A stretch of DNA of 64,000 nucleotides from Caldisericales bacterium. GTDB taxonomy: Bacteria; Caldisericota; Caldisericia; Caldisericales; Caldisericaceae. The position numbers and the translations under genes are program-made. Positions 1-8,343 of this stretch are shown here, piece after piece. The first letter of the stretch is position 1. Each line of letters opens with the position of its first letter. Under the pieces are notes generated by a model. That model was not told the origin of the DNA. It ran no database searches and saw only the letters and a list, made by a program, of their open reading frames with translations. The DNA lies in the NCBI GenBank assembly GCA_015489815.1, contig WFZA01000058.1, positions 51,218-115,217 on the forward strand, written 5' to 3'.

Positions 1-1140
1 GACTTAAAACCTTTTGCCAAGATCTGGCAACTTTCTGTTGGTGAGCAGCAGAGAGTAGAGATAGTGAAGATGCTTTTTAGAGGAGCGGATATTCTTATAC
101 TTGACGAACCTACAGCGGTTCTTACGCCTCAGGAGTCGGAGGCACTATTTGAAATTCTAAAAAAGATGAAGAGTGAGGGAAAGTCAATTATATTTATAAG
201 CCATAAATTAAATGAAGTAATGGAAATTTCTGATAGAATTACTGTTTTAAGGAAAGGTAAAGTTATAGGAACTGTAAATAAAGAAGAGACTAATCCTGTG
301 GAACTTGCAAAAATGATGGTAGGCAGGGAAGTTTTGTTTAGATTACAGCGCAAACCTCTGGAGCGAGGAGAAGAAGTTTTAAAAGTTGAAAATGTAGAAG
401 CCTATAATGACAGAGGTATAAAAGTTCTAAATAAAATTGGCTTTACTGTACATAAAGGAGAAATTTTTGGGCTTGCTGGAGTTGCGGGAAATGGGCAAAA
501 AGAACTTGCACAGGTTATAACTGGGTTAAGGAAAGCAACCAGTGGAAAAGTTTTTTTACTAGGAAAGGACATTACAAACCAGCATCCTCTTGTGATTGCA
601 AATAGTGGAACAAATTACATTCCGCCTGATAGGCTAAAGGTCGGCCTTATTCCTAATCTCTCTTCTATAGATAATGCAATATTAAGACGATACAGGAAGA
701 ATCCGATTGGCTCTGGAATACTGGTTAACTACAAAAAGGCCAGGGAATATACAGAGAGCTTGATAGAGAAGTTTAATATAATGGTTCCACGAATTGATGC
801 ACCTGTAAAATTACTCTCTGGTGGAAATATGCAAAAACTACTTCTTGCGCGAGAAATTTCTGAAAATCCTGCGCTTCTTATAGCAGTGCATCCTACCAGA
901 GGTTTAGACATTGGTGCAACAGAATTTATACGAAAAAAACTTCTTGAAGTTAGAGATAGTGGTATGGCCGTGCTTTTAATTTCGGAGGACCTGGATGAAA
1001 TATTAATGATTTCTGATCGTATAGGGGTAATTTACGAGGGAAGAATTACCGGAATAATGGATGCAAAGGATGCGGATGTTCATAAAATTGGCCTTCTTAT
1101 GGCAGGTTCTACCGAAGAAGAAAGCGCAACAGTGCACTGA
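1..1140 (+). CDS. BMP/nucleoside-type ABC importer, ATP-binding protein (5' end cut by window)
   Basis: Duplicated-ATPase subunit of a simple-sugar/nucleoside type ABC importer. The reading frame is open from base 1, so the N-terminal Walker A lies outside the window. Visible are the first-domain signature LSVGEQQR and Walker B ILDEPTAVLTPQE, then a second ATPase domain whose P-loop is degenerate (GVAGNGQKEL, no GK[ST]) and whose signature is LSGGNMQK. A degenerate second site is normal in this family. It is followed after 10 nt by two permeases. It is clearly paralogous to the complete ATPase at 26583-28118, with the same motifs in the same order. The substrate-binding gene is presumably upstream, out of view. 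Confidence 0.93.
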   Translation, partial: DLKPFAKIWQLSVGEQQRVEIVKMLFRGADILILDEPTAVLTPQESEALFEILKKMKSEGKSIIFISHKLNEVMEISDRITVLRKGKVIGTVNKEETNPVELAKMMVGREVLFRLQRKPLERGEEVLKVENVEAYNDRGIKVLNKIGFTVHKGEIFGLAGVAGNGQKELAQVITGLRKATSGKVFLLGKDITNQHPLVIANSGTNYIPPDRLKVGLIPNLSSIDNAILRRYRKNPIGSGILVNYKKAREYTESLIEKFNIMVPRIDAPVKLLSGGNMQKLLLAREISENPALLIAVHPTRGLDIGATEFIRKKLLEVRDSGMAVLLISEDLDEILMISDRIGVIYEGRITGIMDAKDADVHKIGLLMAGSTEEESATVH

Positions 1141-1150
1141 GAGGTGAGAT

Positions 1151-2245
1151 ATGATTAGATTTGAAAAAAGAGAATCAACTTCTACGAGCTTAAAAATTCT
1201 TATCCCAACAGTATCCATTATTTTAGGTATTTTAATTGGTGCTGTGGCAATTCTTTTAAAGGGAATTAATCCCATTAAAGTATACCAGGCCCTTTTAATA
1301 GGTGCGTATAGCAGTAAGTATACATTCTCTGAAACACTCGTTGCAGCAACACCGCTTATTTTAATCTCTGCAGGGTTGATCGTGGTATTTAAAATGAACT
1401 TCTGGAACATTGGTGCATACGGGCAGTACATCATGGGTGCAATCTTTAGTTCTTACTTCGCAATTTTTTGGTCACCGCACATTCCCAAGGTAATAATGCT
1501 TACCGTTATGGTAATTGCAGGTATGGTAGGTGGTGCGTTGTGGGCCATTATTCCCGCTTTGCTTAAAGCATATTGGGAGGTAAACGAAGTTATTTCTACC
1601 CTACTTCTTAATTACATTGCACTTTTTGTGCTGAAGTTTTTAATGTATGGTACCTGGAGAGATCCGTTAAGCCACGGCTTTCCGCTGTCAAAACCATTCC
1701 CGAATAATGCCCAGCTTCCAAGAATAATACCTCATACGCGTGTTAATTTGGGATTAATATTTGGTATTATAGCTGTTTTCGTCGTATGGTATCTTCTTAA
1801 AAAGACGAAATTTGGGTACGAAATCAGGGTAATTGGTGAAAATCCTAATGCAGCGCGTTATGCAGGAATGAATGTGGCAAAAAACATTATTATTGCTATG
1901 ATTATAAGTGGTGCACTTGCAGGTCTTGCTGGGATGGTTCAGGTTTCTGGAATTATCCATTTACTTCAGATTAAAATTAATCCGGATTATGGGTATACGG
2001 CGATTATCGTAGCATGGCTTGCTTATCTTGACCCAATTGTTGCATCTTTCTTTGCTGTGTTTCTTGGTGGCCTTGCATCTGGTGCTTACCAGATTCAGAT
2101 TACGATGCAGGTGCCTTTTGGAATCGTAGGCGTTATTGAAAGTGCAATTCTTTTTGTTTTAATTGGTAGCGAGATTTTTATGAGATATCGTTTGGTTTTT
2201 GATGTGGGGAAGAAAAAACATAGTGGCCAGGAGGAAACATTATGA
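1151..2245 (+). CDS. ABC importer permease (nucleoside/sugar family, subunit 1)
   Basis: A 364-residue integral membrane protein of the BPD_transp_2 family, the larger permease of BMP-type nucleoside importers. It has about ten hydrophobic segments, a cytoplasmic N-terminus rich in charged residues, and the family loop TKFGYEIRVIGENPNAARYAG, which contacts the ATPase. An SD (GAGGTGA) precedes the ATG. The stop overlaps the next permease by 4 nt (ATGA), indicating coupled translation. The paralogue is at 28115-29185. The substrate cannot be read from sequence; nucleosides or nucleobases are the usual ligands of this subfamily. Confidence 0.9.
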   Translation: MIRFEKRESTSTSLKILIPTVSIILGILIGAVAILLKGINPIKVYQALLIGAYSSKYTFSETLVAATPLILISAGLIVVFKMNFWNIGAYGQYIMGAIFSSYFAIFWSPHIPKVIMLTVMVIAGMVGGALWAIIPALLKAYWEVNEVISTLLLNYIALFVLKFLMYGTWRDPLSHGFPLSKPFPNNAQLPRIIPHTRVNLGLIFGIIAVFVVWYLLKKTKFGYEIRVIGENPNAARYAGMNVAKNIIIAMIISGALAGLAGMVQVSGIIHLLQIKINPDYGYTAIIVAWLAYLDPIVASFFAVFLGGLASGAYQIQITMQVPFGIVGVIESAILFVLIGSEIFMRYRLVFDVGKKKHSGQEETL

Positions 2246-3183
2246 GCGGAGCACATCACATCGTATTAATAGTGTTATTTTCTGCGGCAGTTCAATCAGG
2301 TACGACACTTCTGTATCCTACGATTGGGGAGATATTTGCTGAGCGTTCTGGTATATTAAACCTTGGCGTTGAGGGTATGATGATAATGGGTGCGTTTTTT
2401 GGTTTTGTAGTTACCTATATTACGAGGAATCCTTATATTGGATTTCTTGCAGGTGTGTTAGCTGGAGGAGCAGCGGCTTTGATTCATGCTTTTGTTTCAA
2501 TTACACTCAGGGGTAATCAGGTGGTAAGTGGATTGGCACTTACTATTTTTGGATTAGGATTTACTAATTTTTATGGGCAGAGGTGGATCAATTTGCGCTC
2601 TCCAGTTACGGTGTCTCAGATGTCTGTTCCACTACTTTCTAAAATACCTTACATAGGTCCAATTTTCTTTAAGCAAGATGCGCTTGTTTATACATCTTAC
2701 ATAGTTGCAATTGTTATGTGGTTCATTCTTTATAAGACAAAAGTAGGTGTTCACCTTCGTGCAACAGGACAGAATGCTCGTGCAGCAGATGCAATGGGTG
2801 TAAATGTATATGCAACGCGTTACTGGTGGACATTTTTTGGTGGTTTACTTGCAGGTGCAGGTGGTGCTTACCTTACAATTGCTTATGCCCCGTTCTGGCT
2901 TGACGGAATGACAGCAGGTAGGGGATGGATAGCAATTGCTCTCGTAATATTTGCGATGTGGGATCCGTTAAATGCAATGGTTGGTGCGTACTTATTCGGT
3001 GGAATTGATGCATTACAATTGCAGTTACAGGCAGTTGGAGTAACGATTCCTTCCTCTCTGCTTAATATGCTTCCGTACCTTTTAACATTGATTGTTATTA
3101 TTATTGCTACACTTATCGTAAGGGTAAAACACATATCGGCACCGAAGGAACTTGGTATTCCGTACAATAGGGAGGAAAAGTAA
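2242..3183 (+). CDS. ABC importer permease (nucleoside/sugar family, subunit 2)
   Basis: A 313-residue membrane protein, the shorter permease partner. The family signature near the N-terminus is TIGEIFAERSGILNLGVEGM, followed by multiple membrane spans and the coupling-loop motif GVHLRATGQNARAADAMG. Start and stop overlap both neighbours (4 nt upstream, 1 nt downstream with thrC), so the ATPase, two permeases and threonine synthase form one transcription and translation unit. The paralogue is at 29182-30120. Confidence 0.9.
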   Translation: MSGAHHIVLIVLFSAAVQSGTTLLYPTIGEIFAERSGILNLGVEGMMIMGAFFGFVVTYITRNPYIGFLAGVLAGGAAALIHAFVSITLRGNQVVSGLALTIFGLGFTNFYGQRWINLRSPVTVSQMSVPLLSKIPYIGPIFFKQDALVYTSYIVAIVMWFILYKTKVGVHLRATGQNARAADAMGVNVYATRYWWTFFGGLLAGAGGAYLTIAYAPFWLDGMTAGRGWIAIALVIFAMWDPLNAMVGAYLFGGIDALQLQLQAVGVTIPSSLLNMLPYLLTLIVIIIATLIVRVKHISAPKELGIPYNREEK

Positions 3184-4418
3184 TGAGCTATGTAAAAAAG
3201 CTAAAATGCTTATTGTGTGGTAGTGAATATAATCCTGACGAGGTAACTTACACATGTCCAAAGTGTGGTAACGATGGGATTCTTGAAGTAATTTATGATT
3301 ACGAGGAAATTAAAAAACACTTCTCTAAAGAATCTCTTCAAAGCAATAAAGATTACTCAATGTGGCGTTACCTGCCTCTCTTGCCAGTTAACGATCCTTC
3401 TAAGATTGGTCCCTTGAAGGTTGGCTGGACGCCACTTTACGAAGCAAAAAGAATTAGAGAGGATTTAGATGTTCCGTATCTATGGATTAAAGATGACGGT
3501 AGAAACCCTACTGCGTCACTAAAGGATCGTGCATCAGCAATAGCTATAGTTAAGGCTCAGGAACTTGGAAAGAAAGTTGTAACTTGTGCATCTACTGGTA
3601 ATGCTGCCTCTTCGCTTGCAGGAGCTTCTGCTTCCGTGGGATTGAAAAATTACATTTTTGTGCCAAGGACGGCTCCAAAGGCAAAAATTGCACAACTTCT
3701 CGTTTTTGGGGCGACTGTACTTACCGTAAAAGGCAGTTACGATGAAGCATTTGACCTTTCCATTAAAGCAACTGAGAAATTCGGATGGTACAATAGAAAC
3801 ACCGCATTCAATCCGTATATGGTGGAAGGCAAAAAAACTGTAGCTCTTGAGATCATAGAACAAATGAATTTTGAAGTGCCTGATTATGTGTTTGTTTCTG
3901 TTGGTGATGGCTGTATTATTTCTGGTGTTGCAAAAGGATATAGGGATATGCTTTCGCTCGGATTTATTGATAAGATGCCTAAACTCGTTGCTGTGCAGGC
4001 AGAAGGATGCAAACCTATTGTTGATGCTGTTAACGGTGATGGGACTGTAAAATTTGTTAAACCAGATACAATTGCAGATAGTATTGCTGTTGGCATTCCA
4101 CGGAATAGAGTAATGGCTGTAAGAGATGTGAAAGAGTCTGGTGGTTTTGGCATTGCTGTCAGCGACGAAGAAATTTTATCTGCAATTAAATATTTAGGTT
4201 CTACGCAGGGAATCTTTGCGGAACCTGCAGGTGCAACTGGTTTTGCTGGAATGTTAAAAGCGCTGAAAGAAGGAAAAATCAGTAAGAATGACAAAATTGT
4301 AGTTATTGTGACTGGGAATGGACTAAAAGATGTAGAAAGTGCACAGAAGGCAGGAGGTACTCCTATTGAAATTGAACCGCGGATTGAAGATGTGGAAAGA
4401 GTACTTAAAGAAAAGTGA
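3183..4418 (+). CDS. thrC: Threonine synthase (PLP-dependent)
   Basis: Converts O-phosphohomoserine to threonine using PLP. The 411-residue length fits the zinc-ribbon class of threonine synthases: an N-terminal four-Cys ribbon (C9, C12, C25, C28) precedes the fold-type II PLP domain, with the Schiff-base lysine K114 in the motif TASLKDRAS and the phosphate-binding loop STGNAASSLA. Its ATG overlaps the stop of the preceding permease by one base, so it belongs to the transporter operon. That placement is unusual for an amino acid biosynthesis gene, so a related PLP lyase acting on an imported compound is an alternative. A terminator hairpin follows. Confidence 0.85.
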   Translation: MSYVKKLKCLLCGSEYNPDEVTYTCPKCGNDGILEVIYDYEEIKKHFSKESLQSNKDYSMWRYLPLLPVNDPSKIGPLKVGWTPLYEAKRIREDLDVPYLWIKDDGRNPTASLKDRASAIAIVKAQELGKKVVTCASTGNAASSLAGASASVGLKNYIFVPRTAPKAKIAQLLVFGATVLTVKGSYDEAFDLSIKATEKFGWYNRNTAFNPYMVEGKKTVALEIIEQMNFEVPDYVFVSVGDGCIISGVAKGYRDMLSLGFIDKMPKLVAVQAEGCKPIVDAVNGDGTVKFVKPDTIADSIAVGIPRNRVMAVRDVKESGGFGIAVSDEEILSAIKYLGSTQGIFAEPAGATGFAGMLKALKEGKISKNDKIVVIVTGNGLKDVESAQKAGGTPIEIEPRIEDVERVLKEK

Positions 4419-4454
4419 TTTAGGAAAATCTTTATTATGCAGTACTACTTCTAT

Positions 4455-4483
4455 GGCTTGCAAGATTTTTGCAGGCCTTTTTT
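4455..4483 (+). terminator. Rho-independent terminator after thrC
   Basis: GGCTTGCA (4455-4462) pairs with TGCAGGCC (4470-4477): an 8-bp stem with one G-T wobble, a 7-nt loop and then TTTTTT. It closes the transporter-thrC operon before the antiporter gene. Confidence 0.8.
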
Positions 4484-4505
4484 ACTTAAATGAACGGGGT
4501 AAAAA

Positions 4506-5672
4506 TTGAATATTTATCTAATTGTTTCGCTGCTACTTTTACTTGGCTTTATATTTGGTAGATTTCTTAAAAAAATAGGCCTTACCGAGATCTTAGCATA
4601 CATAGTTGCTGGAATATTGATAGGGCCTGTGTTACACTTTCGTGTACCAAGCGAATTTAATGGTGTAATTACTGCAGTAACTCTTTCCTTTGTTGCATAT
4701 ATGGTGGGCTTAAGTTTCTCATTTGACTTTTTAAGAAGGGCTGGCAAAAAAGTCGTGATTATACTTGTCGTGGAGGTTGTCATTACTTCGGTTGTAGTGT
4801 GGTTTCTTACCTATATTTTTACAAAGAATTTGCCACTTTCTATTATTCTGGGCTCACTTGCCCCTGCGACCGCACCTGCCGGAACAATTGCGGTGATAAG
4901 AGATTTAAAATCTAAGGGTTCGCTGACAGAAGTTGCAATTGCGGTCGTGGGTCTTGACGATGCGGCGGGGATAATTATATATTCGTTTGGTATCGTTTTA
5001 ACTAAAGCATTACTTGGAGGGAAAATAAATATAGCTGCCTTTGTCGTAAGGCCTTTATGGGAAATATTCGGTGCCGTTTTAGTAGGCGGTGTGATAGGGT
5101 TTTTGGTTTCTTTTCTTACAAATAAAACAAAAATGTCGAGTGATCACATATTTATCGTTTCTATTGGAGTTGTAATACTTACATGGGGGTTTGCCGTGCA
5201 TATAGGTGTGTCGGCCATTCTTTCGTGTATGGTTCTGGGAACAGTAATTGTAAACTTTAATAAATCAATCAGCAATAAGTCAAATCAATTGATAGATCGA
5301 ATAATGAGCCCGATATTTATTTTATTTTTTGCAGCAATTGGTGCAGAAATAGACTTTGTTCAGTTTGTAAGTATTATAGGTGTTGTGTTAATTTATTGTG
5401 TTGCCAGAAGTATTGGCAAAGTACTCGGCTGTGGAGTTGGTGGTATTCTTGCACATGCAGAACCAAAGATAACGAAATATCTCGGAGTAGCACTTTTAAA
5501 TCAGGCAGGCGTTGCAGTGGGACTTGCCTTTTTAGCCGCACAGGAACTTCACGCATTTAATATGGGCGCCTTAATTACTACACTAATGGCAACGACTACC
5601 GCCATGTTTCAAATATTATCACCTTTAGGGACTCAATTTGCCCTTAAAAAATCCGGTGAAAGTAACATCTGA
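4506..5672 (+). CDS. Cation/proton antiporter, CPA2 (KefB/NapA-like) family
   Basis: A 388-residue, highly hydrophobic protein of the Na+/H+ exchanger fold with about 12 membrane spans. The motif GLDDAAGI in the middle carries the paired acidic residues expected at the ion site of NapA-type exchangers. There is no C-terminal nucleotide-binding (TrkA-N) domain, so it is the membrane module only. The start is TTG at 4506, preceded by ACGGGG at suitable spacing; no ATG fits the first transmembrane helix. It stands alone between a terminator and the promoter of the next operon. Na+ or K+ specificity cannot be told. It may work with the Na+-pumping decarboxylase encoded at 30-33 kb. Confidence 0.85.
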   Translation: MNIYLIVSLLLLLGFIFGRFLKKIGLTEILAYIVAGILIGPVLHFRVPSEFNGVITAVTLSFVAYMVGLSFSFDFLRRAGKKVVIILVVEVVITSVVVWFLTYIFTKNLPLSIILGSLAPATAPAGTIAVIRDLKSKGSLTEVAIAVVGLDDAAGIIIYSFGIVLTKALLGGKINIAAFVVRPLWEIFGAVLVGGVIGFLVSFLTNKTKMSSDHIFIVSIGVVILTWGFAVHIGVSAILSCMVLGTVIVNFNKSISNKSNQLIDRIMSPIFILFFAAIGAEIDFVQFVSIIGVVLIYCVARSIGKVLGCGVGGILAHAEPKITKYLGVALLNQAGVAVGLAFLAAQELHAFNMGALITTLMATTTAMFQILSPLGTQFALKKSGESNI

Positions 5673-5694
5673 GTTTTTGTTATTGGTGTTATTC

Positions 5695-5722
5695 TTGACG
5701 AAATATAAATTTTCTGTAAAAT
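5695..5722 (+). promoter_or_regulatory. Promoter of the omega-like/coaBC/metK/priA operon
   Basis: TTGACG (5695-5700), a 16-bp spacer and TAAAAT (5717-5722). It lies about 35 bp ahead of the ATG at 5758, which has its own SD AGAGGTGA. Confidence 0.7.
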
Positions 5723-5757
5723 AATAACCTACACAAATACAAAGAGGTGATTATAGT

Positions 5758-5955
5758 ATGGGTATGGAAGAAAGTAAACTCTACATGGAACTTTTAAAGA
5801 ATGTAGAAAAGAATAAGTACAAACTCATTCAGGAACTTATAGAAAGGGCAGAAAAGGAATCAAAAATAAATCCAGCTTTCGTGCCTTTCTATCCAGCTGA
5901 TTGTTTTGTAAAAGTTTCAAACTTAATGCTTAAGGAGGCAAAAGATAAGGAATAA
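5758..5955 (+). CDS. Small protein, candidate RNA polymerase omega subunit
   Basis: A 65-residue, mostly helical, charged protein. The segment KNKYKLIQELIERAEKE resembles the core helix of RpoZ (consensus like DNRYELVxxAAKRARQ), and the position directly before coaBC and priA is the classic place of rpoZ in many bacteria. The conserved RxR of omega is reduced to ERAEKE, and the C-terminus does not show the usual LEEI motif clearly, so the match rests partly on gene order. The SD AGAGGTGA (5743-5750) supports the ATG at 5758. The gene end contains the SD AGGAGG used by coaBC. Confidence 0.45.
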   Translation: MGMEESKLYMELLKNVEKNKYKLIQELIERAEKESKINPAFVPFYPADCFVKVSNLMLKEAKDKE

Positions 5956-7153
5956 AGTACTCCTTATTGTTACCGGCAGCATTGCATTTTATAAAGCATA
6001 CAATATTCTACGCTTGCTCAAAAAATCCAGCATAAGCGTAAAAGTTATTTTAACTAAAGGAGCGCTTAAATTTGCGTCTCCTTTATCTTTTTCTGCACTG
6101 GGTGCTGATGCCGTATACACTTCAAATGACAGTTTTTCTCTGGACGAAGATAATATTTCTTTACATCTTTCTTTATCTCGATGGGCAGATTTGATTTTGA
6201 TTGCACCTGCAAGTGCTGATTTTATCGCAAAGTGTGCAAACGGAATTTCTGACGAGCTTGCACTTACTACTGTTCTTGCTTTTAATAAATATAGTGATGT
6301 AATTGTAGCGCCAGCAATGAACAGTATGATGTATGAAAATCCTTTAACATCTAAAAACATAGAGGATCTCAAAAATCTTGGTGCATCTTTTGTTGATTCC
6401 GAAGTAGGTGCTCTTGCGGATCTATCTGTTGGTAAAGGGAGACTTGCTGATGAGGAAAAGATTTTTGAAAAAGTGATGTATATGTTAGAGGAAAAGAAGC
6501 TGTTTTTGGGTAAAAAGTTTCTTATTACTGCAGGTGCAACGAGAGAATACATTGACCCGGTGCGGTTTATTACTAATGGTTCTTCAGGTACTATGGGGTT
6601 TTCTCTTGCGAGGGCTGCAAAAATGTTGGGCGGAAAGGTGTATTTAGTAAAAGGACATACAACTGCAAGGCTACCGTTCGTTGATGCTATATTCGAGGTG
6701 GATACAACAGAGGATTTATTAAAAGAAACGCGAAAGTTGTTTAGTGAAATAGACATATTGATTATGGCTGCTGCTCCTGTTGACTTTAAACCCAAGGTAG
6801 AGGCTACTCATAAAATTAAAAAGCAAAAGGAACTTCTTCTGTCACTAAAGGCAGCACCTGATGTTTTAAAAAGTCTCTACAATAATAAGAAGAATCAAAT
6901 AATTGTGGGTTTTGCTCTCGAAACAGAAGACCTGATTAAAAATGCTAAAGAAAAAATGAATCACAAACATATGGACATCGTTGTTGCTAATAAAAATTCC
7001 AATATTGGTAAAGAAAATGGCAGTGTAACGATTATTGATAAATATGGAAAAAGTATTATTATAGAAAACAAAAGCAAAGATGAAATTGCTCAAGAAATTT
7101 TGTTATTTTTGAAAAATTTTATGGAGAAGGAGGTACGAGATGGTAAGAAATGA
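5945..7153 (+). CDS. coaBC: CoaBC: phosphopantothenoylcysteine decarboxylase / phosphopantothenate-cysteine ligase
   Basis: Bifunctional flavoprotein making 4'-phosphopantetheine for coenzyme A. The N-terminal flavin domain begins [13 protein letters not shown], has the active-site His at residue 74 (ISLHLSLS) and the substrate clamp PAMNSMM (Asn126). The ligase domain shows [20 protein letters not shown] and KIKK. No ATG, GTG or TTG exists early enough in frame. A TTG at 6014 would remove the first strand and the flavin loop. AGGAGG at 5933-5938 sits exactly 6 nt before ATA at 5945, so an AUA start is proposed (402 residues). The usual active-site Cys (158 in E. coli) is Asp159 here. It overlaps metK by 14 nt. 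Confidence 0.88.
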   Translation: MRNKVLLIVTGSIAFYKAYNILRLLKKSSISVKVILTKGALKFASPLSFSALGADAVYTSNDSFSLDEDNISLHLSLSRWADLILIAPASADFIAKCANGISDELALTTVLAFNKYSDVIVAPAMNSMMYENPLTSKNIEDLKNLGASFVDSEVGALADLSVGKGRLADEEKIFEKVMYMLEEKKLFLGKKFLITAGATREYIDPVRFITNGSSGTMGFSLARAAKMLGGKVYLVKGHTTARLPFVDAIFEVDTTEDLLKETRKLFSEIDILIMAAAPVDFKPKVEATHKIKKQKELLLSLKAAPDVLKSLYNNKKNQIIVGFALETEDLIKNAKEKMNHKHMDIVVANKNSNIGKENGSVTIIDKYGKSIIIENKSKDEIAQEILLFLKNFMEKEVRDGKK

Positions 7154-8330
7154 AGAAATGAGATTCGTTACATCGGAATCTGTAACGGAGGGTCATCCCG
7201 ATAAACTTGCCGACCAGATTTCCGATAAAGTTTTAGACGAAATTTTAAAAGAGGACCCTCACGGCCGTGTTGCTTGCGAAACATATGTAACACATGGACT
7301 TATAATTGTTGGTGGTGAAATTACTACGAAGGCATGGGTTGATATCTCTAATATTGCAAGAGAAACTGTAAAGGAAGTGGGTTATACTTCTCCAAAGTAT
7401 GGTTTTGACTATCATACCTGTGCAATTCTAAATGCCGTAGGTAGGCAGTCTCCAGATATTGCTCAGGGTGTTGACAGAGGAGGAGCAGGTGATCAGGGCG
7501 TAATGTACGGTTATGCTACAAATGAAACAGACGAGCTTATGCCTCTTCCTATAGTGCTTGCCCATAAACTTACTGAACAACTTGCAAAGGTAAGAAAAAC
7601 AGGTAACCCATCTGATGTTGGTCCTTTCCTTGGGCCTGACGGTAAAGCGCAGGTTACTTTGCGATACGAAGGAGGCAAAGCAGTAGAGGTAACCGATGTT
7701 GTTATTTCTACTCAGCATACGGAAGAGTTGCTTGATAAAAACGATCCGTCTCACATGTCAGAGGATGCAAGGCAACGCATAGTTCAGGCGGTTGCTATGC
7801 CCATTATACCTGACTATTTAATAACAGACAAGACTCGCTTCCATGTTAATCCTACTGGTAAATTCGTCGTAGGCGGTCCGCAGTCTGATACTGGAATGAC
7901 TGGCAGAAAATTAGAAGTTGATACATACGGTGGTATGGCACCACACGGTGGAGGTGCTTTTTCCGGTAAAGACCCAACAAAGGTTGACAGATCTGCCACT
8001 TATATGATGCGATACCTTGCTAAAAATGTCGTAGCATCTGGTATTGCAAGTGAGTGTCTTATTCAGGCGGCATACATTATTGGTGAGGTTCAGCCCGTGT
8101 CATTTATGGTAGATACTTTTGGGACGGGGAAAGTGGACGATAGAGAAATAGAGCGTGTATTGAAAGAACTCGTAGATCTTTCTCCGCGTGGGATAATAGA
8201 GAAACTCGATTTGCTTAGGCCTATATATCAAAAGACGGCATCGTATGGTCACTTTGGAAGAAATGAACCTGAATTTACCTGGGAAAAGACAGATCTTGCT
8301 GAAGACATAAGAAAAAAGCTTGGGGTATAA
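7140..8330 (+). CDS. metK: S-adenosylmethionine synthetase
   Basis: Makes S-adenosylmethionine from methionine and ATP; cytosolic tetramer. The 396-residue length is normal for the bacterial enzyme. Signature motifs are GHPDK near the N-terminus, GAGDQG in the middle and the P-loop-like stretch [16 protein letters not shown]. The ATG at 7140 follows AGGAGGT at good spacing and overlaps the coaBC end. A second ATG lies five codons later. It is in the same operon as coaBC and priA. Confidence 0.97.
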   Translation: MVRNEEMRFVTSESVTEGHPDKLADQISDKVLDEILKEDPHGRVACETYVTHGLIIVGGEITTKAWVDISNIARETVKEVGYTSPKYGFDYHTCAILNAVGRQSPDIAQGVDRGGAGDQGVMYGYATNETDELMPLPIVLAHKLTEQLAKVRKTGNPSDVGPFLGPDGKAQVTLRYEGGKAVEVTDVVISTQHTEELLDKNDPSHMSEDARQRIVQAVAMPIIPDYLITDKTRFHVNPTGKFVVGGPQSDTGMTGRKLEVDTYGGMAPHGGGAFSGKDPTKVDRSATYMMRYLAKNVVASGIASECLIQAAYIIGEVQPVSFMVDTFGTGKVDDREIERVLKELVDLSPRGIIEKLDLLRPIYQKTASYGHFGRNEPEFTWEKTDLAEDIRKKLGV

Positions 8331-8343
8331 TAAGGGACATTTA

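Noticed and set aside
6014..7153. coaBC starting at TTG 6014
   Set aside because: It would delete the first beta-strand and the TGSIAFYK flavin loop, and it lacks an SD.
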